Of a stretch of 46,630 nucleotides of DNA, positions 29,285 to 37,547 are shown piece by piece. Origin of the DNA: RGIG5952 sp045603485 (GTDB lineage Bacteria; Verrucomicrobiota; Kiritimatiellia; RFP12; JAAYLN01); NCBI GenBank assembly GCA_045603485.1, contig JAZUMF010000017.1, forward strand, positions 1-46,630. Direction: 5' to 3'. The notes beneath the pieces are model-generated. The model did not search any database. It was not told where the DNA came from and saw nothing but the letters and a program-made list of their open reading frames with translations. The number at the start of each line of letters is the position of its first letter. Position 1 is the stretch's first letter. A program made the translations under genes and the position numbers.

Positions 29285-30535
29285 ATGAATAATGCTAAAC
29301 CTTCATCCCGTCGTTTAGTCAGAGCTGTTTTACCGGCATTCCTGCTGGCAGTTTCAGTAGGTCAAATCTACGCGTTCACAAACTTCTCCACGCAAATCGC
29401 TGACCATATCGGAGAGACGCAAAGAGCCGTTCAGTTTGCCTTTAGTCTAGGAATCTTCTTCCTCGGCATGGGAGCCGCCTTTTTCGGAAAAATTGTCGAG
29501 CGGAACATCCGCCTCTCAACTGCCGTAGGTTCAGCGCTCTTTCTTTCAGGACTTCTTGTCACATCTCTCGGTATTACCGTCAAAAGCCTGCCGCTCATCT
29601 ATATCGGATATGGCTTTTTGGTAGGTACAGGCACAGGCATCATCTATATTTCACCGGTAAAGACAATGATGCTTTGGTTTCCGAATGCAAAAGCAATTGC
29701 TGCCGCATTGCCGATTATTTCATTTGGGTTAGGTTCTACTCTGTCGACAATTCTTTTCAAAGGTATCTGCTTTGGTTCACCTGATGCCTTCATCTCATTT
29801 CAGGTAAAAGGCTTTGAAACCTTTGGCATTACCCGCGTATTCAACGCCTATGCCTACTTCTATGCAATCCCTATGATTGCGGCATCCCTGTTGCTGAAAA
29901 AACCAAAATCCGAGCAAATGACCTTTGCTCACGATCTGCCAAAGCTGCAATTTTCATACTTTAGTCTGCTGAAAGACCGTTTCTTCTTGCGTGCGTGGCT
30001 CTTTATGTTCCTGAATATTTCTTGCGGACTCTGCCTGATTCCTTTGGCAAAGCAAATGATGAAAGACCCCTCTGTAGGCTATTCTGAAGGCATTATCACC
30101 GCAATTATAGCCCTCTGCGGTCTTATGAATGGCGGAGGTCGTTTTATCTTTGCGTTTTGGAGCGACAAGCTCCAGAAACGCATAAACATTTTATTGATAA
30201 TCCTTTCAATATCAACGGCAATTACACTAACAAGCTTTATACCCGCAATGATTGGCGTAGCCCTCCTTGTCATTAACGCGTGTTATGGAGCAGGCTTCTC
30301 CGTAATTCCGGCAATTCTCTCCGACCATTTCGGAATGGCAAACATATCGAAAATTCATGGTGCGGTACTCTCCGCATGGGGCATCGCAGGTCTCGTCGGC
30401 AACCAAGTCGCCATCCTCGTTTCAGACCGCCTTGGCTTTGGATATTTTGGAGTTGTCACCATGCTGGCAGCCCTATATATCGTCAATCTTGGAAATGTCT
30501 GCGCAATGCGGAAAACGCCTGAAGTTGGCATTTAA
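29285..30535 (+). CDS. OFA (oxalate/formate antiporter) family MFS transporter
   Basis: 416 residues, twelve membrane segments. The N-terminal FLLAVSVGQIYAFTNFSTQIA and GFLVGTGTGIIYISPVKTMMLWFP (with the family's P-V-x-x-x-x-x-W-F-P) mark the OFA subfamily. In the second half FIFAFWSDKLQKR follows GLMNGGGR. Family members exchange oxalate, formate or other small carboxylates. The ZTP riboswitch in front makes formate, a source of 10-formyl-THF, an attractive substrate, but this is inference. An AGAGGA ribosome-binding site lies next to the riboswitch's switching hairpin. Confidence 0.85.
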   Translation: MNNAKPSSRRLVRAVLPAFLLAVSVGQIYAFTNFSTQIADHIGETQRAVQFAFSLGIFFLGMGAAFFGKIVERNIRLSTAVGSALFLSGLLVTSLGITVKSLPLIYIGYGFLVGTGTGIIYISPVKTMMLWFPNAKAIAAALPIISFGLGSTLSTILFKGICFGSPDAFISFQVKGFETFGITRVFNAYAYFYAIPMIAASLLLKKPKSEQMTFAHDLPKLQFSYFSLLKDRFFLRAWLFMFLNISCGLCLIPLAKQMMKDPSVGYSEGIITAIIALCGLMNGGGRFIFAFWSDKLQKRINILLIILSISTAITLTSFIPAMIGVALLVINACYGAGFSVIPAILSDHFGMANISKIHGAVLSAWGIAGLVGNQVAILVSDRLGFGYFGVVTMLAALYIVNLGNVCAMRKTPEVGI

Positions 30536-30546
30536 CACGCCAATTA

Positions 30547-30555
30547 TGGTATAAT
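30547..30555 (+). promoter_or_regulatory. Extended -10 giving a leaderless acyltransferase mRNA
   Basis: TGGTATAAT (TGn + consensus TATAAT, 30550-30555) ends six bases before ATG 30562, so transcription should start at or beside the start codon. No Shine-Dalgarno site is present. Confidence 0.6.
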
Positions 30556-30561
30556 GTACAA

Positions 30562-31410
30562 ATGATTACGCACAAACAGTTCGAAGAGCTTCTGCAAAAC
30601 GGCGGTTACATCTCAAAGCCAAATGAGCTTAAGAGAAAAGTACTTCCAAAAGGCATCCGTTCCTGGTGGCGATTTTATATTATCGGCACGCTTGGCACGG
30701 CTCTTTCGGGCTTTATAACAGCACTTCGCGGCAAATTTACACCAAGGACATTTGCCAAAATGTCGTTTCGCCTAATACAAACAGTTGAAGCGACTGGCAC
30801 CCCAGTTGAAATCTATGATACCGACAAGTTAAAATCGATCATGGGAAAGCCCTGCGTATTTGTCTGCAATCACATGAGCCTCGTTGAAACTTTTCACCTG
30901 CCCTGTATCGTCAGTTCATTTTGCAAAACGACAATCATCGCCAAAAGTTCTTTGGCGAAATATCCCATCTTCGGCCGATGCCTCAAGGCTGTAAAACCAA
31001 TTCTCCTTGACCGCAAAAATCCTCGAAAAGACCTCAACGAAACGCTTTCTCAAGGCACAGAGCGGCTCAAAAGCGGACTCTCCATAATCCTCTTCCCGCA
31101 AGGTGCACGCACAACAGTCTTTGACCCTAAAAAATTCAATTCGTTGGGAGCCAAACTAGCCCGCTCCGCAGGCGTGCCAATCATTCCAGTCGCATGTAAA
31201 ACAGACTACGCAAGCTGCGGAAAAATCCTGAAAGACTTCGGCCCCATCGATCCATCAAAAACGGTCAAGTATGCCATAGGCCCGATACTTGACCCCAACA
31301 CACTTTCACAGGCTGAACTGCAAGAAGCCTGCACAAAATTCATCGCCGGCAAACTCACAGAATGGGGCTGCCCTTGCGTAGAAACTAAAACAATGCCAAC
31401 AGAAAGATAG
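30562..31410 (+). CDS. PlsC-like lysophospholipid acyltransferase
   Basis: 282 residues. The catalytic block is N-H104-M-S-L-V-E109, an HX4E variant of the usual HX4D. Further family blocks are SLAKYPIFGRCLKAVKPILLDR and IILFPQGARTTVFDP (the F-P-E-G-T-R region with Q for E), then LARSAGVPIIPVACKT. A hydrophobic segment near residues 36-55 (FYIIGTLGTALSGFITAL) may anchor it to the inner membrane. It probably acylates a glycerolipid, but the HX4E change and Q in FPQGAR leave the acceptor open. It is located in the OFA-hisI-gspG-hemW run, with its own likely leaderless promoter, and ends in TAG. Confidence 0.8.
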   Translation: MITHKQFEELLQNGGYISKPNELKRKVLPKGIRSWWRFYIIGTLGTALSGFITALRGKFTPRTFAKMSFRLIQTVEATGTPVEIYDTDKLKSIMGKPCVFVCNHMSLVETFHLPCIVSSFCKTTIIAKSSLAKYPIFGRCLKAVKPILLDRKNPRKDLNETLSQGTERLKSGLSIILFPQGARTTVFDPKKFNSLGAKLARSAGVPIIPVACKTDYASCGKILKDFGPIDPSKTVKYAIGPILDPNTLSQAELQEACTKFIAGKLTEWGCPCVETKTMPTER

Positions 31411-31417
31411 GAATACC

Positions 31418-31864
31418 ATGTCTGAGCTCGAAGAATCATTAAATCTCACGCTTGATTTTACAAAATTGGAAAAGGTCGGCAAACAGGTCGCCGACACCCG
31501 TGAGGCAAAATCCTCCGACTGCGACCCTGGAGTAATTCCCGTAGCCGTTCAGAATTACGACACCAAAGAAGTTATTCTCGTCGCCTACACAAATGAATTC
31601 GCAATGAAAGAATCATTTGCCAAGCGCAAACTCATCCTTTGGTCGACAAGCCGCAACAAGCTTTGGTTCAAGGGCGAAACCAGCGGCGAGACCTTTGACC
31701 TCATCGAAGCCTATGTGAATTGCGAACAAAATTCTCTCCTCTACCTCGTTCGTCCCTGCCGTGGCGGAATCTGCCACACCAAAAACAAAAATGGTGAGCC
31801 CCGCAATTGCTACTATCGCCGAATCGATTTTGACACATTGGCACTTACCAATGTAGACCCCTAA
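31418..31864 (+). CDS. hisI: Phosphoribosyl-AMP cyclohydrolase-type protein
   Basis: 148 residues. The core LILWSTSRNKLWFKGETSG (72-90) and CHTKNKNGEPRNCYYRR (119-135) match HisI, which opens the purine ring of PR-AMP in histidine synthesis. The three zinc cysteines are present (C102, C119, C131). However, the family's D-C-D-x-D magnesium block reads N101-C-E-Q-N105, so all three Asp ligands are changed. An N-terminal extension of about 35 residues precedes the core. No other his gene is in the window. It may be a divergent but active HisI or a related enzyme using the same fold. It sits 7 bases after the acyltransferase gene. Confidence 0.85.
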   Translation: MSELEESLNLTLDFTKLEKVGKQVADTREAKSSDCDPGVIPVAVQNYDTKEVILVAYTNEFAMKESFAKRKLILWSTSRNKLWFKGETSGETFDLIEAYVNCEQNSLLYLVRPCRGGICHTKNKNGEPRNCYYRRIDFDTLALTNVDP

Positions 31865-31883
31865 ATTCCATAAGTGACGAATC

Positions 31884-32483
31884 GTGGCATATATCCCCAA
31901 AAAAGCTCCTAGCGACGCAGCCAAGAGACTCAGGCGTAAACGCCAGATAAGGCGCGAAGCCGAGCGGCGCGTCGCTGAGCTGAAGGTCACCCCTACTCTT
32001 CGTGAGATTTATGCCCCAAAGGTCATCTTCGGGTTGATCTTTTTTATGGCAATTATCGGAGGCCTTTTGATAAACAAGGTCTCCCGCTCGATAAAAAAAG
32101 ACCCCGACAGACCGATACCGCACCTTGTTGCAATACGCTCGTTAGACAATCTTGCAACGGCATTAGGTCGTTACAAAATGCATGTAGGCGAATACCCTAC
32201 AACCAAGCAAGGTATTCTGGCGTTAAACCTAGACCCAGGAGTCAAAGGCTGGAACGGCCCCTATTTAGTCTCCCTCAATACAGACCCATGGGGACGGGAT
32301 TATATCTACGAAAACGGGACAAATACGATTCCGACACTCTTCTCGCGTGGTCCCGACGGCATCGCAAAGACCAAAGACGACCTCTACCCCGGAGTTGAAT
32401 ACTTCAACCCGGGAACCTCATGGACTAATGGCTGGCTGAAAAAAGAAGCCCGATTGCCAAAAATCACTTTAGAGAATGACTAG
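31884..32483 (+). CDS. Membrane-anchored GspG-like (T2SSG domain) protein
   Basis: 199 residues from GTG 31884. The N-terminal 45 residues are strongly basic (RLRRKRQIRREAERR), followed by one membrane span (46-64). The outer part matches the C-terminal domain of the major pseudopilin GspG: IRSLDNLATALGRYKMHVGEYPTT KQG..., then GWNGPYL and DPWGRDYIYENGT. The prepilin-peptidase site G-F-T-L-x-E is absent, so it cannot be processed as an ordinary pseudopilin. It is probably an inner-membrane protein with a pseudopilin-like domain. Start choice is uncertain because no good ribosome-binding site is seen. It lies in a compact run between hisI and hemW. Confidence 0.7.
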   Translation: MAYIPKKAPSDAAKRLRRKRQIRREAERRVAELKVTPTLREIYAPKVIFGLIFFMAIIGGLLINKVSRSIKKDPDRPIPHLVAIRSLDNLATALGRYKMHVGEYPTTKQGILALNLDPGVKGWNGPYLVSLNTDPWGRDYIYENGTNTIPTLFSRGPDGIAKTKDDLYPGVEYFNPGTSWTNGWLKKEARLPKITLEND

Positions 32484-32491
32484 CGAAAGAT

Positions 32492-33622
32492 ATGAACCTC
32501 TATGTCCATATCCCCTTTTGCCTCTCAAAATGCAGATATTGCGCCCTCTATTCAGAATCGGGAAGAAATGATATAGCATCCTACCCCACACTCCCGGCAA
32601 AAGAATATCTCATTCGGAATGGTGGCAAGGCCAAAGTAAAAACCGCCTACTTCGGCGGTGGCACCCCCGGTATCTTAGGTTATGACGGCTTAAAAAACCT
32701 CGTAAAGGCACTTAATGAGGTAGGCCTAGACTTTAGCGAAATCAGCGAATTCACAGTTGAGCTAAATCCTGCGATAATCTCAAAAGAACTCTTGTCTGGC
32801 CTTCATAAACTCGGCATCAATCGTCTCAGTTTTGGCGTTCAGATAATGGACGACAAAATCCTCGAATCATTAGGACGCCGCCATAATGTTGCCGATGTCC
32901 GCAACGCCTTCAAATCAGCAAGAACATACGGCTTTGAAAATATAGGGCTCGACCTGATAGCAGGCCTTCCAAATGTCACAAATGAAATATGGCATAAAAC
33001 ACTCGAAAGCGCAATTTCATTAAATCCCAAGCATTTGTCAGTCTACGGGCTTATCGTTGAACCCAAAACTCCACTTGCCGCTGATATTGCAAATAAAGTA
33101 TTCACTCTTCCAAGTGATGACGAGCAAATGGACATCATCGCCCAAACAGCCTCGATCCTTGAAAGTCACGGACTCAACCGATATGAAATCTCCAACTATG
33201 CGCATAACGGATACGAATGCCGCCACAACCTCGCATGTTGGAGAGGCGAAGATTATCTAGGGCTCGGTCCCGCAGCAGCCTCGCGTATCTCCCTTGAGCG
33301 CCGCACCAACACCCCAAATATCGACCAATGGAAAAAAGCCGTTGAAAATGGCCTCCTCCCCCCGACTGAAAATCTTGAAACATTGACACTCGAAGATGAC
33401 GCCACCGAAAGGTTCGTTTACGGACTACGCCTCAAAGAAGGCATCTCACCAAGTCAATTTGCCATATCATATCCTGCCGCACGGCCACTTGTTGAAAAAT
33501 GGGAAAGCGCCCTTGAAAAATTGACCAAAGAAGACATAGCTCAACAGCTAAGCAAAGGACGCTGGTCCCTCACCCAAAGGGGTATTGAGGTTGCAGACTC
33601 AGCAATAGAAACGCTCCTCTAA
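32492..33622 (+). CDS. hemW: HemW-like radical SAM protein
   Basis: 376 residues. The [4Fe-4S] motif is C10-LSK-C14-RY-C17 (CxxxCxxC) immediately after MNLYVHIPF, as in HemW. TAYFGGGTPGIL, NRLSFGVQIMDDKILESLGRRHN, GFENIGLDLIAGLPN and YEISNYAHNGYECRHNLACW GEDYLGLGPAA-type blocks follow. HemW is related to oxygen-independent coproporphyrinogen oxidase and acts as a heme chaperone; older annotations call it HemN. The protein is full length, begins eight bases after the GspG-like gene and ends the plus-strand run. Confidence 0.9.
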   Translation: MNLYVHIPFCLSKCRYCALYSESGRNDIASYPTLPAKEYLIRNGGKAKVKTAYFGGGTPGILGYDGLKNLVKALNEVGLDFSEISEFTVELNPAIISKELLSGLHKLGINRLSFGVQIMDDKILESLGRRHNVADVRNAFKSARTYGFENIGLDLIAGLPNVTNEIWHKTLESAISLNPKHLSVYGLIVEPKTPLAADIANKVFTLPSDDEQMDIIAQTASILESHGLNRYEISNYAHNGYECRHNLACWRGEDYLGLGPAAASRISLERRTNTPNIDQWKKAVENGLLPPTENLETLTLEDDATERFVYGLRLKEGISPSQFAISYPAARPLVEKWESALEKLTKEDIAQQLSKGRWSLTQRGIEVADSAIETLL

Positions 33623-33650
33623 ACCGTGCCATAATCCCCCCGAAACACAT

Positions 33651-33670
33651 TTTAAGGGGACAGGCCTTAT
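33651..33670 (+). repeat. GGGGACAG short motif, copy 5
   Basis: TTTAAGGGGACAGGCCTTAT; four bases separate it from interspersed repeat copy C. The same pairing of motif and repeat end occurs with copy B. Confidence 0.65.
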
Positions 33671-33673
33671 ATT

Positions 33674-33794
33674 TCAATAACTTCCCATAGCCTAGGCAAA
33701 GTTTGCAAGTAGAATCAGTTTGAGAGTTTGACAGTTTGACAGTTTTTTCACGCGGCGAAACTCCTCAACTCCCAATCTCCTCTTCTCCAAGTAG
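33674..33794 (-). repeat. Interspersed intergenic repeat, copy C (inverted)
   Basis: Reverse-complement copy of the element at 1-121. It keeps CTACTTGGAGAAGAGGAG at 33794-33777 and GGGAAGTTATTGA at its other end. In the middle it has CAAACTCTCAAACTGATT where A and B have CAAACTGCTC. Confidence 0.8.
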
Positions 33795-34245
33795 CGTAAG
33801 CAATCACTTTTAAGTGTCACACTGTTACACTTGACATAACAACAAAACCTCACTATACTAGCACAATAAATAGTCGATATCACAAAATCTCTGCGCCTCT
33901 GCGGCTCTGCGATAAAACTTTTTATTACTTTTTTAGGGGACATCCTTTTCGATTTCAATGCTTTGAGCGGTTTCTCAACTTGGTTTTAGGCTCTTATTCT
34001 CACGAATAATGAAGAAGAGCCATTAACCATCTTCCAGCCCTTGCGTAAATGTGACTCCCAAGTCATCCGGGACTACGCCATCTCGTCCCGGTTGTCTTGG
34101 GTGTCTCGGTTGTCCCGGTTTTGCGTTCTTTGCGGTAAAAACTACCGCTCGCCTTTTATTCCGTACTATGATCTCATTTTAACCTACGAGTACACGAAAT
34201 ATCACTCTTCACTATTACCTTTTACCTTTTTCATTAATTTTTCAA
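33795..34245. other. Repetitive gene-free stretch
   Basis: No gene is supported. It holds a triplet of CTCTGCG-type units (about 33889-33910), a GTCCCGGTTGTC-like series (34080-34125) and an AT-rich TTACCTTTTACC stretch near 34214. GGGGACAG copy 6 lies at 33931-33950. No RNA gene was recognised. Confidence 0.55.
33931..33950 (+). repeat. GGGGACAG short motif, copy 6
   Basis: TTTTAGGGGACATCCTTTTC followed by GATTTC. It lacks the G after ACA seen in other copies but shares the TCGATTTC flank with copy 4. Confidence 0.6.
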
Positions 34246-34268
34246 TGGGAGAGTCATTTCCTCTCCCA
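34246..34268 (-). terminator. Hairpin after the 462-residue barrel gene
   Basis: Perfect 8-bp stem TGGGAGAG/CTCTCCCA with a 7-base loop, 25 bases beyond the stop on the minus strand. The tract after it (TTGAAAAATT) is not a clean T-run, so termination efficiency is uncertain. Confidence 0.45.
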
Positions 34269-34293
34269 ATTTAAAGCATGGTCGACCGCAACT

Positions 34294-35682
34294 CTACCAT
34301 CTAATCGCAATACCGACGCTTCCGCTCCACTTTGGCATATCAACAGAGCCAGAGACATAGCCGCAATCAAAGTCAACATCACGGGTAGGAATACGAGCCT
34401 CATAGCCCGCGACAAAATCAATATGCTCTGTAATTGAAAGTGCAACACCAAGCCCCAAAAATCCTGCTATCGTCCAGTCATTTTCTGACTCATCAAAGGT
34501 AGCATAACGGCTACCGTCGACATTTATAGCGGTTGTGACATCAAGCTCTGAATAGGTTGCCACAATTCCTGCATCCAATGACACCTTTAACCATTTCGTA
34601 GCCTTCCAGTTTGGCTGAATGCCAAAGCGAAGCTCCTGAAGTGAAAGCGTGCCCTCCGATTTCACATCAACCGCCTTGCCACCCTTAGAAATGATCGAGC
34701 TGGAAATGGTCTCTTCAGGAGAACTTTCTACAGTTGATGTCAGAGTTGGATCTTCAACAGTTAAAATAGAAAAGCGGTCCTCTTTGACCGTCAAAACAGG
34801 TATCTGATAGCCTTGAGTTAAAGAGCCGTTGATATGATATGCACCACCGATAGTACCATCGCTGTTTTGAATATCAGCAATGTCTGTAAACTCGGGCTGT
34901 GAGATAACTGTATTAACTACACCGGACTTATAAGTTCTATCGGCAGTTTCAGTAGTGGTAACCTTTGTTGTACGAATGCGTGGAGCACTGGCTGATGCAA
35001 GAACCCCGCCAATTGAGAAAGCGTCAATATCATCAAAGTAAGTATAGCCAAGGTCAATATCAATCCCGAAGCGTCCCTTTTCATAGATTGTGCGACCTAT
35101 GCGGAGTTCAAAGCCTTGAGCGGCCTCGCTTGATGAATCTGCAAGCTCTGCCATTGCGGTATCAAACGAAGATGAACCGCCGGTCTCTGTTACCGTAACA
35201 ATCTCCTTTTGGCTATAACTGACTATCGTCTGTGAATATGAACGCTTACCCAAAATTGCCTGTAAATTGGCATCAAAGGCTGAAGCGTCATCAAAATTCC
35301 AGTTTTGTGTCTCGCCTGAGATACCGGCTCCGTCATCTAAATCTATGTAGCCATTCTCAAACTCATATTTAGAGTTGCCTGTATATCCGGATAGAGCCTT
35401 GGCATCCTCTGCGCTTGTGCCAAAGACTGAGGTCCCAAGGTCTTTAATCGTGGTAATAGTTGATGACGACCCTTTAGGTGCGCTTTCAAGGGCGGCAGGT
35501 GATACGCTTGAGAGTATACCTGAGCCATTAAGACGCGCCGATGTCTTTACCTTTGGAGCGACTTTATAGCGTGCCGAGACCTTCCATTTGGTTGCAGTCT
35601 CCTTCTTTTCAAGGGGGGCGACTTCTTCGGCAAAAAGTCCAAAAGCGATCATTGCAAGGGCTGTTGTAAGTAATCTTTTCAT
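34294..35682 (-). CDS. Outer-membrane beta-barrel protein
   Basis: 462 residues. Signal peptide 1-18 (MKRLLTTALAMIAFGLFA). A variable N-terminal part (to about 200) with Ser/Thr-rich stretches is followed by clear barrel strands: GFELRIGRTIYEKGRFGIDIDLGYTYFDD, LRFGIQPNWKATKWLKVSLDAGIVATYSEL, WTIAGFLGLGVALSITEHIDFVAGYEARI and WSGSVGIAIRW. The final Trp is the expected C-terminal signal for outer-membrane insertion. GGAGAA lies 7 bases before the ATG. No transport family is recognised. It follows the giant repeat protein by 62 bases on the same strand, so a role in its display or export is possible. Confidence 0.75.
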   Translation of the reverse strand: MKRLLTTALAMIAFGLFAEEVAPLEKKETATKWKVSARYKVAPKVKTSARLNGSGILSSVSPAALESAPKGSSSTITTIKDLGTSVFGTSAEDAKALSGYTGNSKYEFENGYIDLDDGAGISGETQNWNFDDASAFDANLQAILGKRSYSQTIVSYSQKEIVTVTETGGSSSFDTAMAELADSSSEAAQGFELRIGRTIYEKGRFGIDIDLGYTYFDDIDAFSIGGVLASASAPRIRTTKVTTTETADRTYKSGVVNTVISQPEFTDIADIQNSDGTIGGAYHINGSLTQGYQIPVLTVKEDRFSILTVEDPTLTSTVESSPEETISSSIISKGGKAVDVKSEGTLSLQELRFGIQPNWKATKWLKVSLDAGIVATYSELDVTTAINVDGSRYATFDESENDWTIAGFLGLGVALSITEHIDFVAGYEARIPTRDVDFDCGYVSGSVDMPKWSGSVGIAIRW

Positions 35683-35714
35683 CTCGAATTCTCCGTTGTC
35701 TTCATTTCTGGATG

Positions 35715-35746
35715 AGCCCGCTTATGGGCGGGCTTATCGTTTTTTT
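35715..35746 (+). other. Hairpin between the giant frame and the barrel gene
   Basis: Perfect 7-bp stem AGCCCGC (35715-35721) / GCGGGCT (35728-35734) with loop TTATGG. A T-run (35740-35746) follows on the plus strand, overlapping the stop codon of the giant frame. Read from the minus strand, in the sense of both flanking genes, the hairpin lacks a T-run. It may partly uncouple expression of the two genes. Confidence 0.45.
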
Positions 35747-37547
35747 ACTTGTAAATCTCCTCGATATTGAGATTCAATCTGAAGAACTTATACTTTTGAG
35801 GTAATGTTCCTTGGAAGGTAAACGGAGCATTATCGACATCAAAGGTAATATCTTTGACTTCATCTCCGATTGGCTCGAATGGCCCTGCGGGGCTTTCAGA
35901 GCCAAGGAGCAAGGTACTTACAGATGATGTTATCTCCTGAACTGCCGACTTGGTTCCTTCGTCTGACTCTGCCACGACTTCAAATGTGCCGATGAATTTT
36001 CCGTTCGCAATATTGAATGATGTGAATCTGCAATTCACATATTCAGGGGCAACTGCCGAGGCATCAATGCCAAAGGCGGCTGCATTATTGAGGGTACGGA
36101 TTGAAAGCAGCTTTGTCAAGATAACGCCGGGAGATTGCTTTCCGCCTAACGGCTGATAGAAGGTTTCGCCGCAGCAATCCCAAGCAAAGTAGCCGATAAC
36201 ATTATCGAGAAGTTCAACTGAGTTGATATTGCGATTTACAACGCGCAATGCCATAATGCGTTCAGCGGCTGGAACGCTATCAACTGATGATGCCATTGTC
36301 ACATCTGAGACGCCGAAGACTACCCGTGCTCCGTTGACCTTGCCGGCGAAGGCCGATACGGGCAATGCAACCTTGCGGTATGTTGTGTTGCCGTATACCT
36401 CTGTTGTGCTTAATGGGTCGATTACTGTAGATGGATCGACGAGGTACGAGGTGCGGACATTTTGGCTGTTTACACGGTCGGCAAAGAGGAATCTTGGATT
36501 CTCAAACGCCTCAGCATATCCTGCGTAGCCCGGGAATGCTATTTGAGCGCAGAACCAGCCGTTCTTGTTCTTTGCATACTTCCAGGCAAAGCCCGTTTTG
36601 GGAGCCGGCTGGAATGTGGCACTATATGTGCTGTTAGTCATTGCGACGAATGTGTAATTCGTTGTTGATGTAAATGGACCATTCCCCGCCTGCGTACCAT
36701 AGATGCGGAAGCCCTCGTTAGGTACAAAAGCGAGATCGACATTTGCACCGCCATTGATGGTATATGTTGTGATTGAGCCCGCGACTGCCGCCTCTAGAGG
36801 AATGGAGTTGGTAAGAAGGATTACATTACCCCACTCTCCCTTGCCTTTCACTGTCTTCGAAAGGTCAATCTTTAGTTCAACCGTTGGAGGTAGCACAACC
36901 GTCAATGTACCGTTGGCAGTCGTTACATCATAGTTGCCGGCCTTGGTGTTACCATTCAAGGTGTAGGTGAAGCCGTTTTCGCTTGTTCCGACATTAGTCT
37001 GTGACCCGGTGAAGGTGTAAGTTGCGCCTTCACCATCTGCAAAGCCGTCACCACCGACCGTAACGCTTTCAGCTTTCAAGACTGTACCGTCATAGACCTT
37101 GCTGTCGCTTGCGGAGGTTAGCGTTACAGAACGCTTTGCAATCGACCACTCGGCAGTCTTTGTGCCGGCAAAGTTACCCGTGGCGGTAATCGTTAAGGTG
37201 TAAGTTCCTGCGTCTGTCGCCTTATTGCCGGTTACGATGTAATTCGGTATTGCTAAGCCATCATACGAAAGCGCAGCAATCGTCACCGTTTTTTCAGTAC
37301 CATCATACTTGGCATTATCACCATCAAGTCTTATAGACCACTTTGATTCATCTGTTGCACCTGATGCCGTAACTGTAAGTTTACCGTTGGCAGTCGTTAC
37401 ATCGTAGTTACCTGCCTTGGTGTTACCATTCAAGGTGTAGGTGAAGCTGTTATCGCTTGTGCCGACATCGGTCTGCGAACCGGTAAAGGTGTAAGTTGCG
37501 CCCTCGCCGTCTACAAAGCCATCACCACCGACCGTAACGCTTTCAGC
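35745..37547 (-). CDS. Giant YDG/MBG-repeat surface protein, C-terminal part
   Basis: This is the last 600 codons of one reading frame that extends through 46628, separated from the middle part by an amber codon at 37550-37548. It contains the end of the repeat array (one and a half units: KVYDGTVLKAESVTVGGDGF and the rest), then a unique domain of about 375 residues from LPPTVELKIDL. That domain includes FAWKYAKNKNGWFCAQIAFPG and NSVELLDNVIGYFAWDCCGE and ends FFRLNLNIEEIYK. No sortase, T9SS or autotransporter signal is recognised. A TTG at 37433 is the only internal start candidate and has no ribosome-binding site, so the part is probably made only by readthrough, or not at all. Confidence 0.6.
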   Translation of the reverse strand, partial: AESVTVGGDGFVDGEGATYTFTGSQTDVGTSDNSFTYTLNGNTKAGNYDVTTANGKLTVTASGATDESKWSIRLDGDNAKYDGTEKTVTIAALSYDGLAIPNYIVTGNKATDAGTYTLTITATGNFAGTKTAEWSIAKRSVTLTSASDSKVYDGTVLKAESVTVGGDGFADGEGATYTFTGSQTNVGTSENGFTYTLNGNTKAGNYDVTTANGTLTVVLPPTVELKIDLSKTVKGKGEWGNVILLTNSIPLEAAVAGSITTYTINGGANVDLAFVPNEGFRIYGTQAGNGPFTSTTNYTFVAMTNSTYSATFQPAPKTGFAWKYAKNKNGWFCAQIAFPGYAGYAEAFENPRFLFADRVNSQNVRTSYLVDPSTVIDPLSTTEVYGNTTYRKVALPVSAFAGKVNGARVVFGVSDVTMASSVDSVPAAERIMALRVVNRNINSVELLDNVIGYFAWDCCGETFYQPLGGKQSPGVILTKLLSIRTLNNAAAFGIDASAVAPEYVNCRFTSFNIANGKFIGTFEVVAESDEGTKSAVQEITSSVSTLLLGSESPAGPFEPIGDEVKDITFDVDNAPFTFQGTLPQKYKFFRLNLNIEEIYK

